From the NCBI RefSeq assembly GCF_001011035.1, contig NZ_CP011492.1, forward strand, positions 3,233,501-3,297,500: DNA of 64,000 bases. The letters run 5' to 3'. The position numbers and the translations under genes were made by a program. Below the pieces are notes generated by a model that was not told the DNA's origin, made no database searches, and saw nothing but the letters and a program-made list of their open reading frames with translations. Every line of letters begins with the position of its first letter. Position 1 is the stretch's first letter. Below, in pieces: positions 8,035 through 17,567 of this stretch. Origin of the DNA: Streptomyces sp. CNQ-509. Lineage in GTDB: Bacteria > Actinomycetota > Actinomycetes > Streptomycetales > Streptomycetaceae.

Positions 8035-8886
8035 ATGGTGTCCCCGGAGCGGTCCTGGCGGGCCGCGCCTCCCGGGCGGGGCGCGCGGCCCGTCGGGTCC
8101 GTGACGCGGGGGACGACCCATCCCAACCGGCTGCGCCGCATGGACCGCTGGATCGCCGCCGCCCACGGCGCCGCCCTGCGCCGTACGGCGCGCGCCGAGG
8201 GCCGGGCCGTCGCCGTCGACCTCGGATACGGTGCCACCCCCTGGACCGCCGTCGAACTGCTGGCCCGGCTCCGCGCGGCGTGCCCGCGGGCCGAGGTCGC
8301 GGGTGTGGAGATCGATCCGGAGCGCGTGGCCGCCGCCCGTCCGTACGCCCGCGAGGGGCTGACGTTCCTGCGCGGCGGCTTCGAGGTCCCGCTGCCCGGC
8401 GGTGCCCGCCCGGCGCTGATCCGGGCGGCCAACGTGCTGCGGCAGTACGGCGAGGAGGAGGTTCCGGCGGCGTGGGCGCGGCTCACGGCGCGGCTCGGCG
8501 CGGACGGGCTGCTGGTGGAGGGGACCTGCGACGAGGCGGGCCGGCGGCACGTGTGGGTGGCTCTGGGCCCGGAGGGCCCCCGTACCGTCACCTTCGCCGC
8601 CCACCTGGCGACCCTCCCCTCGCCCTCGGACCTGGCGGAGCGGCTGCCGAAGGCGCTGATCCACCGCAACGTCCCGGGCGAGCCGGTGCACGCGTTCCTC
8701 CGCGACGTCGACCGCGCCTGGTCGGCCGCGGCCCCGTACGCACCCCTGGGCGCCCGGCAGCGCTGGATCCGTACGGCGAGCGCCCTGTCGGCGGACTGGC
8801 CGCTGACCGACGGGCCGGGCCGCTGGCGCCAGGGCGAGCTGACGGTCCCCTGGGCGGCGGTGGCCCCGCGGGGCTGGACGGCCTAG
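8035..8886 (+). CDS. class I SAM-dependent methyltransferase-like protein
   Basis: The 283-residue protein has a Rossmann-type motif I (AVDLGYGATPWTAVELL, about residues 61-77) followed by an acidic residue ending strand 2 (GVEIDPERV) and a region RAANVLRQYGEEE matching motif III/IV spacing. The fold is seen; the substrate is unknown. ATG at 8035 follows GGCTGGAGGC. It sits alone between the WXG set and mshA and is followed by a strong hairpin. Confidence 0.75.
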   Translation: MVSPERSWRAAPPGRGARPVGSVTRGTTHPNRLRRMDRWIAAAHGAALRRTARAEGRAVAVDLGYGATPWTAVELLARLRAACPRAEVAGVEIDPERVAAARPYAREGLTFLRGGFEVPLPGGARPALIRAANVLRQYGEEEVPAAWARLTARLGADGLLVEGTCDEAGRRHVWVALGPEGPRTVTFAAHLATLPSPSDLAERLPKALIHRNVPGEPVHAFLRDVDRAWSAAAPYAPLGARQRWIRTASALSADWPLTDGPGRWRQGELTVPWAAVAPRGWTA

Positions 8887-8912
8887 CCCGTCCCCGCCCC
8901 CTCCGGGCGTGG

Positions 8913-8940
8913 CCCCGGGGGGGGGAACCGTCCCCCGGGG
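8913..8940 (+). terminator. GC hairpin upstream of mshA
   Basis: CCCCGGGGG (8913-8921) pairs with CCCCCGGGG (8932-8940), a perfect 9-bp stem with a 10-nt loop. It is a likely terminator for the methyltransferase gene. Its position 75 bp before mshA also allows a 5'-leader role. Confidence 0.55.
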
Positions 8941-9015
8941 AATGAAGCCGCCCGCCGCCGGTGTTCCTCCCAGGACGGCGGGGAGGACGGCGATTCCGAG
9001 GAGGAAACAGCAGCC

Positions 9016-10359
9016 GTGAGCCACCACCTGTCCCGGCTCCGCGCGCTCGCGCGGCACCGGCGGCCGCGTCGCGTCGCCATGCTCTCCGTGCACACCTCCC
9101 CCCTCCATCAGCCGGGTACCGGCGACGCCGGGGGCATGAACGTCTACATCGTCGAACTCGCCCGCCGCCTCGCCGAGATAGGCGTCGAGGTCGAGGTCTT
9201 CACCCGTGCCGCCTCCGCCGGCCTCCCGCCGGCCGTCGAGCTGGCGCCCGGGGTGCTCGTACGGCACGTGGCCGCCGGCCCGTACGAGGGGCTCGCCAAG
9301 GAGGATCTGCCCGCGCAGCTCTGCGCGTTCACGCACGGCGTGATGCAGGCCGAGGCCGGTCACCGCCCCGGCTACTACGACCTCGTGCACTCCCACTACT
9401 GGCTCTCCGGCCAGGTCGGCTGGCTCGCCGCCGAGCGCTGGGGCGTGCCGCTCGTGCACGCGATGCACACCATGGCCAAGGTGAAGAACGCCGCCCTCGC
9501 CACCGGCGACAGCGCCGAGCCGCCCGCCCGCGTGATCGGCGAGAGCCAGGTCGTACGGGCCGCGGACCGGCTCATCGCCAACACCGACGACGAGGCCCAC
9601 GACCTCGTCCGCCACTACGACGCCGACCCCGCCCGCGTCGCCATCGTGCGCCCCGGCGTGAACCTCGACGTCTTCCGCCCCGGGGGTCCTGAAGGACCCG
9701 CCGGCTCCCGCGCCCGGGCCCGCGCCGCGCTCGGGCTGCCGCAGGACGCCTTCGTGCCGCTGTTCGCCGGCCGCATACAGCCGCTCAAGGCCCCCGACGT
9801 GCTGCTGCGCGCCGTGGCGCTGCTCCTGGAGCGGGATCCTGCGCTGCGCGAGCGGCTGGTGGTGCCGGTGGTGGGCGGGCCGAGCGGGACCGGTCTCGCC
9901 AGGCCGGCGGCGCTGCAGAAGCTGGCGGCGAAGCTGGGGATCTCCGACGTCGTACGGTTCACGCCGCCGGTGGCGCAGCAGGCGCTGGCCCGCTGGTTCC
10001 GGGCGGCGTCGGTGCTGGTGATGCCGTCGTACAGCGAGTCGTTCGGGCTGGTCGCGCTGGAGGCGCAGGCGTGCGGGACGCCGGTGGTGGCGGCGGCGGT
10101 CGGCGGGCTGCCGGTCGCGGTGCGCGACGGCGTCACGGGGCTGCTGGTCGACGGCCACGACCCGGCGGACTTCGCCGACGCGCTGGGGCGGCTCGCCGCC
10201 GATGCGGCGCTGGCCGGCCGGATGGGCGCGGCGGCGGCCGGGCACGCGGCGGGCTTCGGCTGGGACGCCGCCGCCCGCGCGACGGCCGACGTATACGCGG
10301 CGGCGATCGCCGGGTACTCCCACGCCGTAGCACCTCGCCTACCATCGCCGCATGGCTGA
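9016..10359 (+). CDS. mshA: MshA, D-inositol-3-phosphate glycosyltransferase
   Basis: First step of mycothiol synthesis: transfers GlcNAc from UDP-GlcNAc to 1L-myo-inositol-1-phosphate. The 447-residue GT-B, GT4-family protein shows the diagnostic N-terminal loop ([18 protein letters not shown]), the acceptor-side segment [13 protein letters not shown] and the C-terminal nucleotide-sugar motif [17 protein letters not shown] at 9016 follows GAGGAGG (8998-9004). The next gene overlaps its end by 8 nt. Mycothiol is the main low-molecular-weight thiol of actinobacteria; mshD lies 6 kb away in this window. Confidence 0.95.
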   Translation: MSHHLSRLRALARHRRPRRVAMLSVHTSPLHQPGTGDAGGMNVYIVELARRLAEIGVEVEVFTRAASAGLPPAVELAPGVLVRHVAAGPYEGLAKEDLPAQLCAFTHGVMQAEAGHRPGYYDLVHSHYWLSGQVGWLAAERWGVPLVHAMHTMAKVKNAALATGDSAEPPARVIGESQVVRAADRLIANTDDEAHDLVRHYDADPARVAIVRPGVNLDVFRPGGPEGPAGSRARARAALGLPQDAFVPLFAGRIQPLKAPDVLLRAVALLLERDPALRERLVVPVVGGPSGTGLARPAALQKLAAKLGISDVVRFTPPVAQQALARWFRAASVLVMPSYSESFGLVALEAQACGTPVVAAAVGGLPVAVRDGVTGLLVDGHDPADFADALGRLAADAALAGRMGAAAAGHAAGFGWDAAARATADVYAAAIAGYSHAVAPRLPSPHG

Positions 10360-10909
10360 GGCAGCGAGCACGGACGGCAGGGCAGCGAGCACGGACACGG
10401 CCGCCGCGGGCAAGGTCGTCGAGGACACCCTCCGCGAGGCCGGGATCGCGTACGAGTCGCCCGCCCCGGGCACGTACGTCGTCTCCCTGCCCGGCACCCG
10501 GAAGCTCTCGACCACCTGCCAGCTCATCGTCGGCAGGCACTCCCTGTCGGTGAACGCCTTCGTGATCCGCCACCCCGACGAGAACGAGGCCGGCGTCCAC
10601 CGCTGGCTGCTGGAGCGCAACACCCGGCTGTACGGGGTGGGTTTCGCGGTCGACCGGCTCGGCGACATCTACCTCGTCGGGCGGCTGCCGCTGGCCGCGG
10701 TGACGCCAAAGGAGCTGGACCGGGTGCTGGGCACGGTGCTGGAGACGGCGGACGGCAGCTTCAACAGGCTGCTGGAGCTGGGGTTCGCGACGGCGATCCG
10801 CAAGGAGTACGCGTGGCGTACGAGCCGCGGGGAGTCGACGCGCAACCTGGAGGCGTTCACGCACCTGACGCGCCCGGAGCGCCCGGAGCAGCCGGAGCGC
10901 CCGGAGTAG
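10352..10909 (+). CDS. YbjN-domain protein
   Basis: The 185-residue protein carries a YbjN fold over residues about 25-160 ([39 protein letters not shown]), related to type III secretion chaperone folds and commonly found next to mshA in Streptomyces. It has no signal peptide. The ATG at 10352 overlaps the mshA stop by 8 nt, so translation is likely coupled. The C-terminus is a short Pro/Glu/Arg repeat. Its last 53 bp overlap the 3' end of the convergent TetR gene. Function unknown; co-expression with mycothiol synthesis is inferred. Confidence 0.85.
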   Translation: MAEAASTDGRAASTDTAAAGKVVEDTLREAGIAYESPAPGTYVVSLPGTRKLSTTCQLIVGRHSLSVNAFVIRHPDENEAGVHRWLLERNTRLYGVGFAVDRLGDIYLVGRLPLAAVTPKELDRVLGTVLETADGSFNRLLELGFATAIRKEYAWRTSRGESTRNLEAFTHLTRPERPEQPERPE

Positions 10910-11498
10910 TACGGAGCGCGTCCATCATCCGCGCCAGCGCCGCCCAGGTGGCGGCGAGATCGTCGGGACCGGCGTCGGCGGCCAGCCAGAGCGCCGCCTC
11001 GTTCATCGCCCCCGACAGCAGGTGCGCCAGCGGCGCCACCGGCTGCCGTGCCACCACCCCCGCCGCGACCAGCTCCGTCAGCGCCTCCGTCAGGTGCCGC
11101 GCCGACGCCGCCTCGTCCATCGCCCGCCACTCGCTCCACCCCAGCACCGCGGGCCCGTCCACGAGCATGATCCGCTGCAGCTCGGGGTCGGTGCTGGCGG
11201 TGAGGAACTCGCGGCAGCCGGCGGTCAGTTGGTCCCAGGGGTCCGGGTGCCGCCCGGCGGCCGCCGCGACCCGCCTGCCGACCTCCTGCTGCACCTCCTC
11301 CAGGACGGCGCGGAAGAGGTCCGCCTTGCCGTCGAAGTGGTGGTACAGCGCGCCCTTCGTCACGCCGGACGCGCGCACGATCTCGGCCAGCCCCACGGCC
11401 CCGTAGCCGCGGCCCGCGAAGAGGCGCCGGCTCTCGCGCAGCAGCGCCCGTCTGGTCTGCGCCCGCTGCTCCGCCCTGACTCCGCCGCGCGCGGTCAT
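10857..11498 (-). CDS. TetR-family repressor paired with a glyoxalase
   Basis: The 213-residue protein has an N-terminal TetR helix-turn-helix ([23 protein letters not shown]) and a C-terminal ligand/dimer domain with a low-complexity Ala/Pro/Gly tail. ATG at 11498 is preferred over the GTG two codons upstream because GGGAGG (11509-11504) is well placed for it. The gene is divergent from a glyoxalase-like gene, with two identical palindromes in the 78-bp gap, which indicates autoregulation plus control of the neighbour. The 3' end overlaps the convergent YbjN gene by 53 bp. Confidence 0.9.
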   Translation of the reverse strand: MTARGGVRAEQRAQTRRALLRESRRLFAGRGYGAVGLAEIVRASGVTKGALYHHFDGKADLFRAVLEEVQQEVGRRVAAAAGRHPDPWDQLTAGCREFLTASTDPELQRIMLVDGPAVLGWSEWRAMDEAASARHLTEALTELVAAGVVARQPVAPLAHLLSGAMNEAALWLAADAGPDDLAATWAALARMMDALRTTPGAPAAPGAPGASGA

Positions 11499-11517
11499 GC
11501 GCACCTCCCGTTTGACG

Positions 11518-11559
11518 TACCGATGGTATGCGAACTACGGTTTTGGCATACCGATGGTA
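11518..11559. promoter_or_regulatory. twin TetR operators in the TetR/glyoxalase gap
   Basis: The 11-bp sequence TACCGATGGTA (TACC-GAT-GGTA dyad) occurs at 11518-11528 and again at 11549-11559, 31 bp or about three helical turns apart. A rightward promoter TTGACG (11512-11517), 18-bp spacer, TACGGT (11536-11541) is overlapped by the first copy and followed by the second, so repressor binding would block initiation. Confidence 0.8.
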
Positions 11560-11576
11560 CGCGAAAGGAGTCGGCC

Positions 11577-11993
11577 ATGGAGCTGACCAGTTTCTATCCG
11601 GTGATCGGCACGAGCCGGCTGACCGAGTCCCGGGACTTCTACGTCCGGCTGATGGGCTTCGAGGTCACCTTCGAGGCGGACTGGTACGTGAGCCTGCGCC
11701 GCCCCGGCGACCCGGCGTACGAGCTGGCCCTCCTCGACCCGGAGCACCCCACGGTCCCCGAGGGCCACCGGGCGTCCGCGCGGGGGCTGCTGCTCAACTT
11801 CGAGGTCGCGGACGTGGACGCGGAGTGGGAGCGGCTCGTCGTCCGCGAGGGGCTGCGGCCGGAACTGGAGCTGCGCAGCGAGGACTTCGGGCAGCGGCAC
11901 TTCATCGTCGCGGACCCGAACGGGATCCTCATCGACGTGATCACGCCGATCGCGCCGACGGGCGAGTTCGCCGGGCAGTACGCGGCGCGGTAG
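11577..11993 (+). CDS. glyoxalase/bleomycin-resistance-fold (VOC) protein
   Basis: The 138-residue VOC-superfamily protein has two beta-alpha-beta-beta-beta repeats ([18 protein letters not shown] and [18 protein letters not shown]) ending in the usual metal-side strand ([17 protein letters not shown]). It probably acts as a dioxygenase-like or drug/electrophile-binding protein; the substrate is unknown. ATG 11577 follows AAAGGAG. Regulated by the adjacent TetR protein through the twin operators. Confidence 0.9.
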   Translation: MELTSFYPVIGTSRLTESRDFYVRLMGFEVTFEADWYVSLRRPGDPAYELALLDPEHPTVPEGHRASARGLLLNFEVADVDAEWERLVVREGLRPELELRSEDFGQRHFIVADPNGILIDVITPIAPTGEFAGQYAAR

Positions 11994-12016
11994 CGCCCGG
12001 GGCCGGTCGGGGTCCC

Positions 12017-12460
12017 TCAGGCCGCCTCGGAGGGCAGGGTCGCCAGGAGAGCGTCGACGAGGGCACGGTCGTGGCCCTGGGTCAGCCGGTGGCGGGCCGC
12101 GGCCGGTGGCAGCCAGACGACGCGGTCCACCTCGCGGCTGGGGACGAACGTGCCCGCGGCCGCCCGGGCGGCCCAGTAGCGGATCTCCTTGGGGCGGCCG
12201 TCCGCCACCCGGTAGCGGGTCGTGGGCAGCGGGGCGCCGGGCTCGCAGGCCATGCCGGTCTCCTCGGCCACCTCGCGGACCGCGGCGGCCAGGGGCTCCT
12301 CGCCCTGCTTGAGCTTGCCCTTGGGGTGGGACCAGTCGTCGTACTTGGGACGGTGAACGAGAGCGATCTCCAGCCCGCCGGGGACGCCGGGTGCGGTACG
12401 CCACAGGACGCAGCCCGCGGCGCGGATCGGTGGGGCCGGGTGGGCCGGGTGCTCCTTCAC
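12017..12460 (-). CDS. NUDIX hydrolase
   Basis: The 147-residue protein has a full Nudix box, G-x5-E-x7-RE-x2-EE-x-G, in KGKLKQGEEPLAAAVREVAE followed by ETG, and the helix RPKYDDWSHPKG before it. The family cleaves X-linked nucleoside diphosphates, diadenosine polyphosphates or inositol/poly-phosphates. The GTG start (12460-12458) overlaps the stop of the CHAD gene by 4 nt, so it is the third gene of a ppk-CHAD-NUDIX operon. That placement suggests a polyphosphate-related or Ap(n)A substrate, which is inference. Confidence 0.93.
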   Translation of the reverse strand: MKEHPAHPAPPIRAAGCVLWRTAPGVPGGLEIALVHRPKYDDWSHPKGKLKQGEEPLAAAVREVAEETGMACEPGAPLPTTRYRVADGRPKEIRYWAARAAAGTFVPSREVDRVVWLPPAAARHRLTQGHDRALVDALLATLPSEAA

Positions 12461-14103
12461 TCCTGCTCCCCTCTCGTCTGCCAGAGCCGGCCGAAGGTGT
12501 AGCGCGCGGCTTCCACCTCGTGGCGCTGGTCGGCGTGGAGTACGCCGAGGGCGTAGGCGGTGGCGGGGGCGATCCGCGGCGTCGCCGCGGCGGCCGCGGC
12601 CGCGGCGGCGGCCTCGACGGCCTCGCGGTCGCGGTCGAGCGCGGCGCCGGCCGCGGGCAGCGGCGGGCCCCCGGTCCGTACGGGGACGGTGCCGGGCGGG
12701 CACGCCGCGAGGATCTCCGCGGCATGCCGGGCGCGGCGGACGAGGGCGTGCACGTGCCGCCAGGGGGCGTCGTCGCGGTCGTCGACGGCGGGCGCGCGGG
12801 GGGCGGCGAGCCCGCGGGCGAGGGCGGCGGCGTTGTACGGGCGGCCGGCGCGGGCCAGCGGCAGCGCGGCGACGGCGGCGGCCAGGACGCGGCGCAGCTC
12901 GTCGTGGTACTCCGGGAGTGCGGCGGCGGGCCGCCGGGCAGCGCCGGTGAACGGGGCGTCGGAGACGAGCAGGGCGACGGCGTCGGCCAGCGCGTGGTAC
13001 CGGGCGGACGTCAGCGCGTCCAGCGCCTCGGAGTGCGCCCGGCTCCGTGCCAGCCCCAGCCGCCGCTCCAGCAGCGCTCCGGCCCGCGCCGCCCCCACGC
13101 TCCGCGGGGCGCCTGCCGCGGGCACGGCGGTGGTGGCCACCCCGGTACGGCGCCCGCCGTCGGCAGCCGTCCACCCGGAACCGGAGCCGGAGGAGCCCGA
13201 AGCGCGCGATGCGGAGCCGGCGGAGGAAGGATCACCGGCCGCGGACGCGGAGACGCCGGAGGCGGAACCGGCCGAAGGGGAGGTCTCGGAGGCATGTCGC
13301 CCGACCCCGTCCCGGGACCGCCCGCCGCGGGCCGCGCCCGCGAGCGCGCCGCCCGGCCGCCGCGCCGCGGCGGCGGCTGCGGTGCCTGCGTCGCCGGTGA
13401 CGGTCCCCCGGTCGAGATCGTCGGGTCCACCCCGCGTCACGCCGCCGCTCCCGGGCCGCGCCCCCGGCACCACGCCGGCGGCGCGGGCCGTACCGGCCGG
13501 GTCCGCGATCCGGTCCGGCCGTTCCGCCGCTCCCGGTGGCGTGTCGCCGGACCCGGCATGACCCGCCGACGCGGGCGCCGTGCCCCGCGTATCCCGTGCA
13601 CCCGCGCCCGGACCCGCGGGCGCGCTGCCCTCGGCGGCCTTGCCGGTATCCGCGTCGCCGCCCGCCGCACCGCGGGCCGCGGCGTCCACGGCCCGGCCCC
13701 GGTCCACCGCGCCGGCCGCGGAGTCGGCCGCGTCCTCCTCGCCCGACAGCCGCCGCAGCGCCGTCACCAGCCGGTCCCGGCGCGCCGCGTACACGTGCTC
13801 GCGCAGCACCGTCGTGCCCAGCCAGTACAGCTCGCCCTCCAGGCGCTCCGCCCACTCCGGGTCCAGTAAGGGGCCGAAGCTGCCCAGCGTGTCGGCGATA
13901 CGGAAGGCCGCGCCGTGGACCGCGCCCGCGACCGCCGCCGCGCCCGCCCCGGCGCCCGCCTCCTGCGCCGGGAGGTCCCGCAGGCCGCGGAGCAGCTCGG
14001 TGGCCTGCGTGCTCAGGTACCGGGCCAGCACCTCGCCCGCCGCGAGCGTGCCGCCGCCGGGCGCCGCCGTGGCCGTCAGGGATGTCTCATGCCGCGATGA
14101 CAC
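12457..14103 (-). CDS. CHAD-domain protein with a long disordered insertion
   Basis: CHAD proteins are helical bundles rich in conserved His/Arg/Lys that bind polyphosphate. The 548-residue product has helical CHAD-type segments at about 20-120 ([33 protein letters not shown]) and 340-530 ([35 protein letters not shown]). Between them are about 200 residues of Ala/Gly/Ser/Pro/Asp low complexity. GTG 14103 has GGAGG 8 nt upstream. It overlaps the ppk stop by 17 nt and the NUDIX start by 4 nt, so the three are one transcript. The insertion is unusually long for the family. Confidence 0.85.
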   Translation of the reverse strand: MSSRHETSLTATAAPGGGTLAAGEVLARYLSTQATELLRGLRDLPAQEAGAGAGAAAVAGAVHGAAFRIADTLGSFGPLLDPEWAERLEGELYWLGTTVLREHVYAARRDRLVTALRRLSGEEDAADSAAGAVDRGRAVDAAARGAAGGDADTGKAAEGSAPAGPGAGARDTRGTAPASAGHAGSGDTPPGAAERPDRIADPAGTARAAGVVPGARPGSGGVTRGGPDDLDRGTVTGDAGTAAAAAARRPGGALAGAARGGRSRDGVGRHASETSPSAGSASGVSASAAGDPSSAGSASRASGSSGSGSGWTAADGGRRTGVATTAVPAAGAPRSVGAARAGALLERRLGLARSRAHSEALDALTSARYHALADAVALLVSDAPFTGAARRPAAALPEYHDELRRVLAAAVAALPLARAGRPYNAAALARGLAAPRAPAVDDRDDAPWRHVHALVRRARHAAEILAACPPGTVPVRTGGPPLPAAGAALDRDREAVEAAAAAAAAAATPRIAPATAYALGVLHADQRHEVEAARYTFGRLWQTRGEQE

Positions 14104-16342
14104 GCCGGCGCCTCCGGGCGTCGATGAGCATTTCCTGGACGTTCGCCAGCCGGTTCCCCGCGTCGTCCACCGCGTTGCGCGTCCAGTCGCCGTTGGAGTC
14201 CAGACGCCAGGAGTCGACCGTGTCCGACATGCCCGTCTCCAGCAGCCGGTTCAGCGCCTCGCGGTGCGCCGTGTCCGCGACCCGGACCAGCGCCTCGATG
14301 CGCCGGTCGAGGTTGCGGTGCATCATGTCCGCGCTGCCGAACCACACCTCCGGCTCACCCCCGTTGCCGAAGACGAAGACCCGGGAGTGCTCCAGGAACC
14401 GGCCCAGGACGCTGCGGACCCGGATGTTCTCCGAGAGCCCCGGCACCCCCGGCCGCACGGCGCAGATGCCGCGCACCCAGATGTCGACCGGCACGCCCGC
14501 CGCCGACGCCCGGTAGCAGGCGTCGATGACCGCCTCGTCGACGATCGAGTTGACCTTGATGCGGACGTACGCGGGCTGCCCGGCCCGGTGGTGCGTGATC
14601 TCGCGGTGGATCCGGTGGACCAGGCCCTCGCGCACCGACGTCGGCGCGACCAGCAGCCGCCGGTAGTTCTCCCGCCGCGAGTAGCCCGAGAGCCGGTTGA
14701 AGAGGTCGGAGAGGTCCGCGCCCACCTGCGGGTCGGCGGTGAGCAGGCCCAGGTCCTCGTAGAGCCGCGCGGTCTTCGGGTGGTAGTTGCCGGTGCCGAC
14801 GTGGCTGTAGCGGCGCAGGGTCTCGCCCTCCTGCCGTACGACCAGCGACAGCTTGCAGTGCGTCTTCAGCCCGACGAGCCCGTACACGACGTGGCAGCCC
14901 GCCTCCTCCAGCTTCCGCGCCCACTTGATGTTCGCCTGCTCGTCGAAGCGCGCCTTCAGCTCCACCAGCACCAGCACCTGCTTGCCGCTCTCCGCCGCGT
15001 CGATGAGGGCGTCGACGATCGGCGAGTCGCCCGACGTGCGGTACAGCGTCTGCTTGATGGCCAGCACGTCCGGGTCCGCCGCCGCCTGCTCCAGGAACGC
15101 CTGGACGGAGGTGGAGAAGGAGTCGTACGGGTGATGCAGCAGCACGTCGCGCTCGCGCAGCGCCGCGAAGACGTCCGGCGCGGACGCCGACTCGACCTCG
15201 GCGAGGTCGCGGTGCGTGCCCGCGACGAACTTCGGGTACTTCAGCTCCGGCCGGTCCTGCGCGGCGATGCCGAAGAGCCCGGTGAGGTCGAGCGGCCCCG
15301 GCAGCGGATAGACCTCGGCCTCGGAGATCTTCAGCTCCCGGACGAGCAGGTCCAGCACGTACGGGTCAATGGACTCCTCCACCTCGAGCCGCACCGGCGG
15401 CCCGAAGCGGCGCCGCATCAGCTCCTTCTCCAGCGCCTTCAGCAGGTTCTCCGCGTCGTCCTCCTCGACCTCCAGGTCCTCGTTGCGCGTGACCCGGAAG
15501 GTGTGGTGGGCGAGGACCTCCATGCCCGGGAAGAGGTCTTCGAGGTGGGCCGCGATGACGTCCTCCAGCGGCACGAACCGCTGCGCGCCGCCGACCGAGG
15601 CGGTCTCCAGGAACCGCGGCAGCAGCGGCGGCACCTTGACGCGGGCGAAGTGCCGGTGGCCGCTGACGGGGTTGCGGACGACGACCGCGAGGTTCAGGGA
15701 CAGTCCCGATATGTACGGGAACGGGTGCGCCGGGTCGACCGCAAGCGGCGTCAGCACCGGGTAGATCTGCTGCCGGAAGAGGGTGAAGAGCCGGGCCTGC
15801 TCCTTCTCGCCCAGGTCGGCCCAGCGGACCAGGGCGATGCCCTCGTCCGCCAGCGCCGGCTGCACGTCCTGCTGGAAGCAGGCCGCGTGCCGCGCCATCA
15901 GCTCGCGCGAGCGGTTCCAGATCAGGTCCAGCACCTCGCGCGGCTGGAGCCCGGAGGCGGAGCGGGTGGCGACGCCGGTGGCGATGCGGCGCTTGAGGCC
16001 GGCGACGCGCACCATGAAGAACTCGTCCAGGTTGCTGGCGAAGATCGCCAGGAAGTTCGCCCGCTCCAGCAGCGGGGTCGCCGGGTCCTCGGCCAGTTCC
16101 AGCACCCGCTCGTTGAACGCCAGCCAGCTTCGCTCGCGGTCCAGGAAGCGGCCCTGGGGCAGTTCCTCGTCCGCCTCCTGCCCGTCGTAGTCGTCGGCGT
16201 CGGCGTCGATGTCCGGGTCGATCTGCTGGGCCGCGCGCTGCGCGGCGGGGGCCACCGCGTGCGGGCGGCGGGCGGCGATCGAGCCCACCGACGGCTGGGC
16301 CGGCTGCGCGGGCTGCGTGACGAGGGGCGAGCTGTCGTCCAT
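14087..16342 (-). CDS. ppk: polyphosphate kinase 1
   Basis: PPK1 reversibly polymerises the gamma-phosphate of ATP into polyphosphate. The 751-residue protein shows the N-terminal domain ([16 protein letters not shown]), head domain, the catalytic phospho-His region [17 protein letters not shown] and the second active-site segment [10 protein letters not shown] near the C-terminus. ATG 16342 (MDDSSPL) follows AGGGG. An upstream extension is possible but lacks a ribosome site. It leads the ppk-CHAD-NUDIX operon. In S. lividans ppk is under PhoP control, which fits the 11-bp repeats upstream at 16427-16459. Confidence 0.97.
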   Translation of the reverse strand: MDDSSPLVTQPAQPAQPSVGSIAARRPHAVAPAAQRAAQQIDPDIDADADDYDGQEADEELPQGRFLDRERSWLAFNERVLELAEDPATPLLERANFLAIFASNLDEFFMVRVAGLKRRIATGVATRSASGLQPREVLDLIWNRSRELMARHAACFQQDVQPALADEGIALVRWADLGEKEQARLFTLFRQQIYPVLTPLAVDPAHPFPYISGLSLNLAVVVRNPVSGHRHFARVKVPPLLPRFLETASVGGAQRFVPLEDVIAAHLEDLFPGMEVLAHHTFRVTRNEDLEVEEDDAENLLKALEKELMRRRFGPPVRLEVEESIDPYVLDLLVRELKISEAEVYPLPGPLDLTGLFGIAAQDRPELKYPKFVAGTHRDLAEVESASAPDVFAALRERDVLLHHPYDSFSTSVQAFLEQAAADPDVLAIKQTLYRTSGDSPIVDALIDAAESGKQVLVLVELKARFDEQANIKWARKLEEAGCHVVYGLVGLKTHCKLSLVVRQEGETLRRYSHVGTGNYHPKTARLYEDLGLLTADPQVGADLSDLFNRLSGYSRRENYRRLLVAPTSVREGLVHRIHREITHHRAGQPAYVRIKVNSIVDEAVIDACYRASAAGVPVDIWVRGICAVRPGVPGLSENIRVRSVLGRFLEHSRVFVFGNGGEPEVWFGSADMMHRNLDRRIEALVRVADTAHREALNRLLETGMSDTVDSWRLDSNGDWTRNAVDDAGNRLANVQEMLIDARRRRRVIAA

Positions 16343-16426
16343 GCCCCTATTCTCCCGTGTCCGGGCCTGACCCGGCACGGCGGACAGGTTCGCGGCGGAG
16401 CGCTGCATCCGTCGATGCTCGCAATT

Positions 16427-16459
16427 GAGGTTGAACCGAGGGTAACGACGCGGCTAACC
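16427..16459 (-). promoter_or_regulatory. candidate PHO boxes upstream of ppk
   Basis: On the minus strand three contiguous 11-nt units read GGTTAGCCGCG, TCGTTACCCTC and GGTTCAACCTC, in the phase and length of PhoP direct repeats and ending about 85 bp before the ppk start. An inverted repeat (CCGAGGGT 16436-16443, ACCCTCGG 16457-16464) overlaps them. It could instead be the hairpin that ends mshD transcription. Confidence 0.6.
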
Positions 16460-16490
16460 CTCGGTGCGCGGTACGGCCCGCCCGCCCTGG

Positions 16491-17435
16491 TCAGCCCTCC
16501 GTGCGGTACATGAGATCCGTCTCGTGGGTGCTGAAGCCCATGCCCTCGTAGACCACGACCGCGGGGGTGTTGTCGGCGTCGACGTACAGCATGCCCGTGG
16601 GCATGCTGCGGTCGTACGCCAGATGGCGCAGCCCGATCGTCGTCAGCGCCTTGCCGAGCCCGCCGCCCTGTGCGTCGGGGTGCACCCCCAGCACGTACAC
16701 CTCGCCCAGGTGCTCCGCACTGTGCACCTTCGTCCAGTGGAAGCCGACGAGCTTCCCGCCGCGCTCGGCGAGGAAGAAGCCGCGCGGGTCGAACCACGGC
16801 TCCGCCATCCGGTCGTCCAGGTCGGCCCGCGTGAGCGAGCCCTGCTCGGGGTGGTGGGCGAAGGCGGCGGCGTTGAGGGCCAGCCACTCCGCGTCGTCCT
16901 CGCCGGGCCGGAACGTACGCACCGTGACCCCCGCGGGCAGCCGCGGCTCGGGCGCGTCCTCCCCCGCGTACCCGTCGAGCGGCATCCGCAACTGGCGCAG
17001 CTCGCGGAAGAGCGTGAGGCCGAGCAGTTGCGCCAGGTGCCTGGCGGCGGGGTGGCCGCCGTGCGCCCACAGCCGCATCCGCTGCCCCGACTCGGTGAGC
17101 AGCGCGCGGCCCAGCGCGCGGCCGTGACCGCGGCGGCGGTGGCCGGGGTGGACGACGAGTTCGGCGGCGGGCGGCTCGACGGGGTCGGTCTCCTCAAGCT
17201 GCGCGTAGCCCGCCGGCTCCGTGCCGTCGTAGAGGAGGAGGTGCTTGACGCCCTCGCGGTGGCCTCTGCGCAGGGTGAGCCGGCCCTGCTCGGAGACGGC
17301 CTCCCGGCCGTCGGTCGCGGCGGCGGCGTCGATGATGCCGAGCACGGCGTGGGACTGGGAGGGCGTGAGCTCGTCGAGCACCTCGATGCGCCTGCCGCGC
17401 GGCTTCCCCGTGTCGGTCTTACCGGACTCCGTCAT
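16491..17435 (-). CDS. mshD: mycothiol synthase MshD
   Basis: Acetylates Cys-GlcN-Ins with acetyl-CoA, the last step of mycothiol synthesis. The 314-residue protein has two tandem GNAT domains. The N-terminal one carries ELVVHPGHRRRGHGRALG and the C-terminal one EVYVLGVHPDAQGGGLGKAL, both of the acetyl-CoA-binding V-x2-x2-R/Q-x-x-G-x-G/A type. The final FSTHETDLMYRT is family-typical. ATG 17435 is clear. It lies upstream of ppk on the same strand but with its own spacing of about 148 bp. Confidence 0.95.
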   Translation of the reverse strand: MTESGKTDTGKPRGRRIEVLDELTPSQSHAVLGIIDAAAATDGREAVSEQGRLTLRRGHREGVKHLLLYDGTEPAGYAQLEETDPVEPPAAELVVHPGHRRRGHGRALGRALLTESGQRMRLWAHGGHPAARHLAQLLGLTLFRELRQLRMPLDGYAGEDAPEPRLPAGVTVRTFRPGEDDAEWLALNAAAFAHHPEQGSLTRADLDDRMAEPWFDPRGFFLAERGGKLVGFHWTKVHSAEHLGEVYVLGVHPDAQGGGLGKALTTIGLRHLAYDRSMPTGMLYVDADNTPAVVVYEGMGFSTHETDLMYRTEG

Positions 17436-17498
17436 GGAGAAAGCCTAAGGCCGGCGGAACGCCGGAGAAGCTTGGGGAAGAGTTCAGTCCTTGTTGGA

Positions 17499-17515
17499 GA
17501 CGCGCTACGCGCGTC
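17499..17515. promoter_or_regulatory. 17-bp perfect palindrome upstream of the 5'-nucleotidase gene
   Basis: GACGCGC-TAC-GCGCGTC is a perfect inverted repeat in the 132-bp divergent gap between mshD and the nucleotidase gene, about 53 bp before the chosen start. It may be an operator or part of an RNA leader hairpin. The regulator is unknown. Confidence 0.45.
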
Positions 17516-17567
17516 GACCTTAAGCTGCCGAGCGGTGTTTCCACGTCGCGCCGAGGGGGCGTTCGCA

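Noticed and set aside
7312..10323. A 1003-codon open frame on the minus strand opposite mshA and neighbours
   Set aside because: It is the antisense shadow of high-GC genes: Arg/Gly/His-rich composition, no domains, and it runs across several clear plus-strand genes.
17461..17567. PHO box before the secreted nucleotidase gene
   Set aside because: Only an isolated GAGTTCAGTCC was seen and no second unit in 11-nt phase, so the call was not made.
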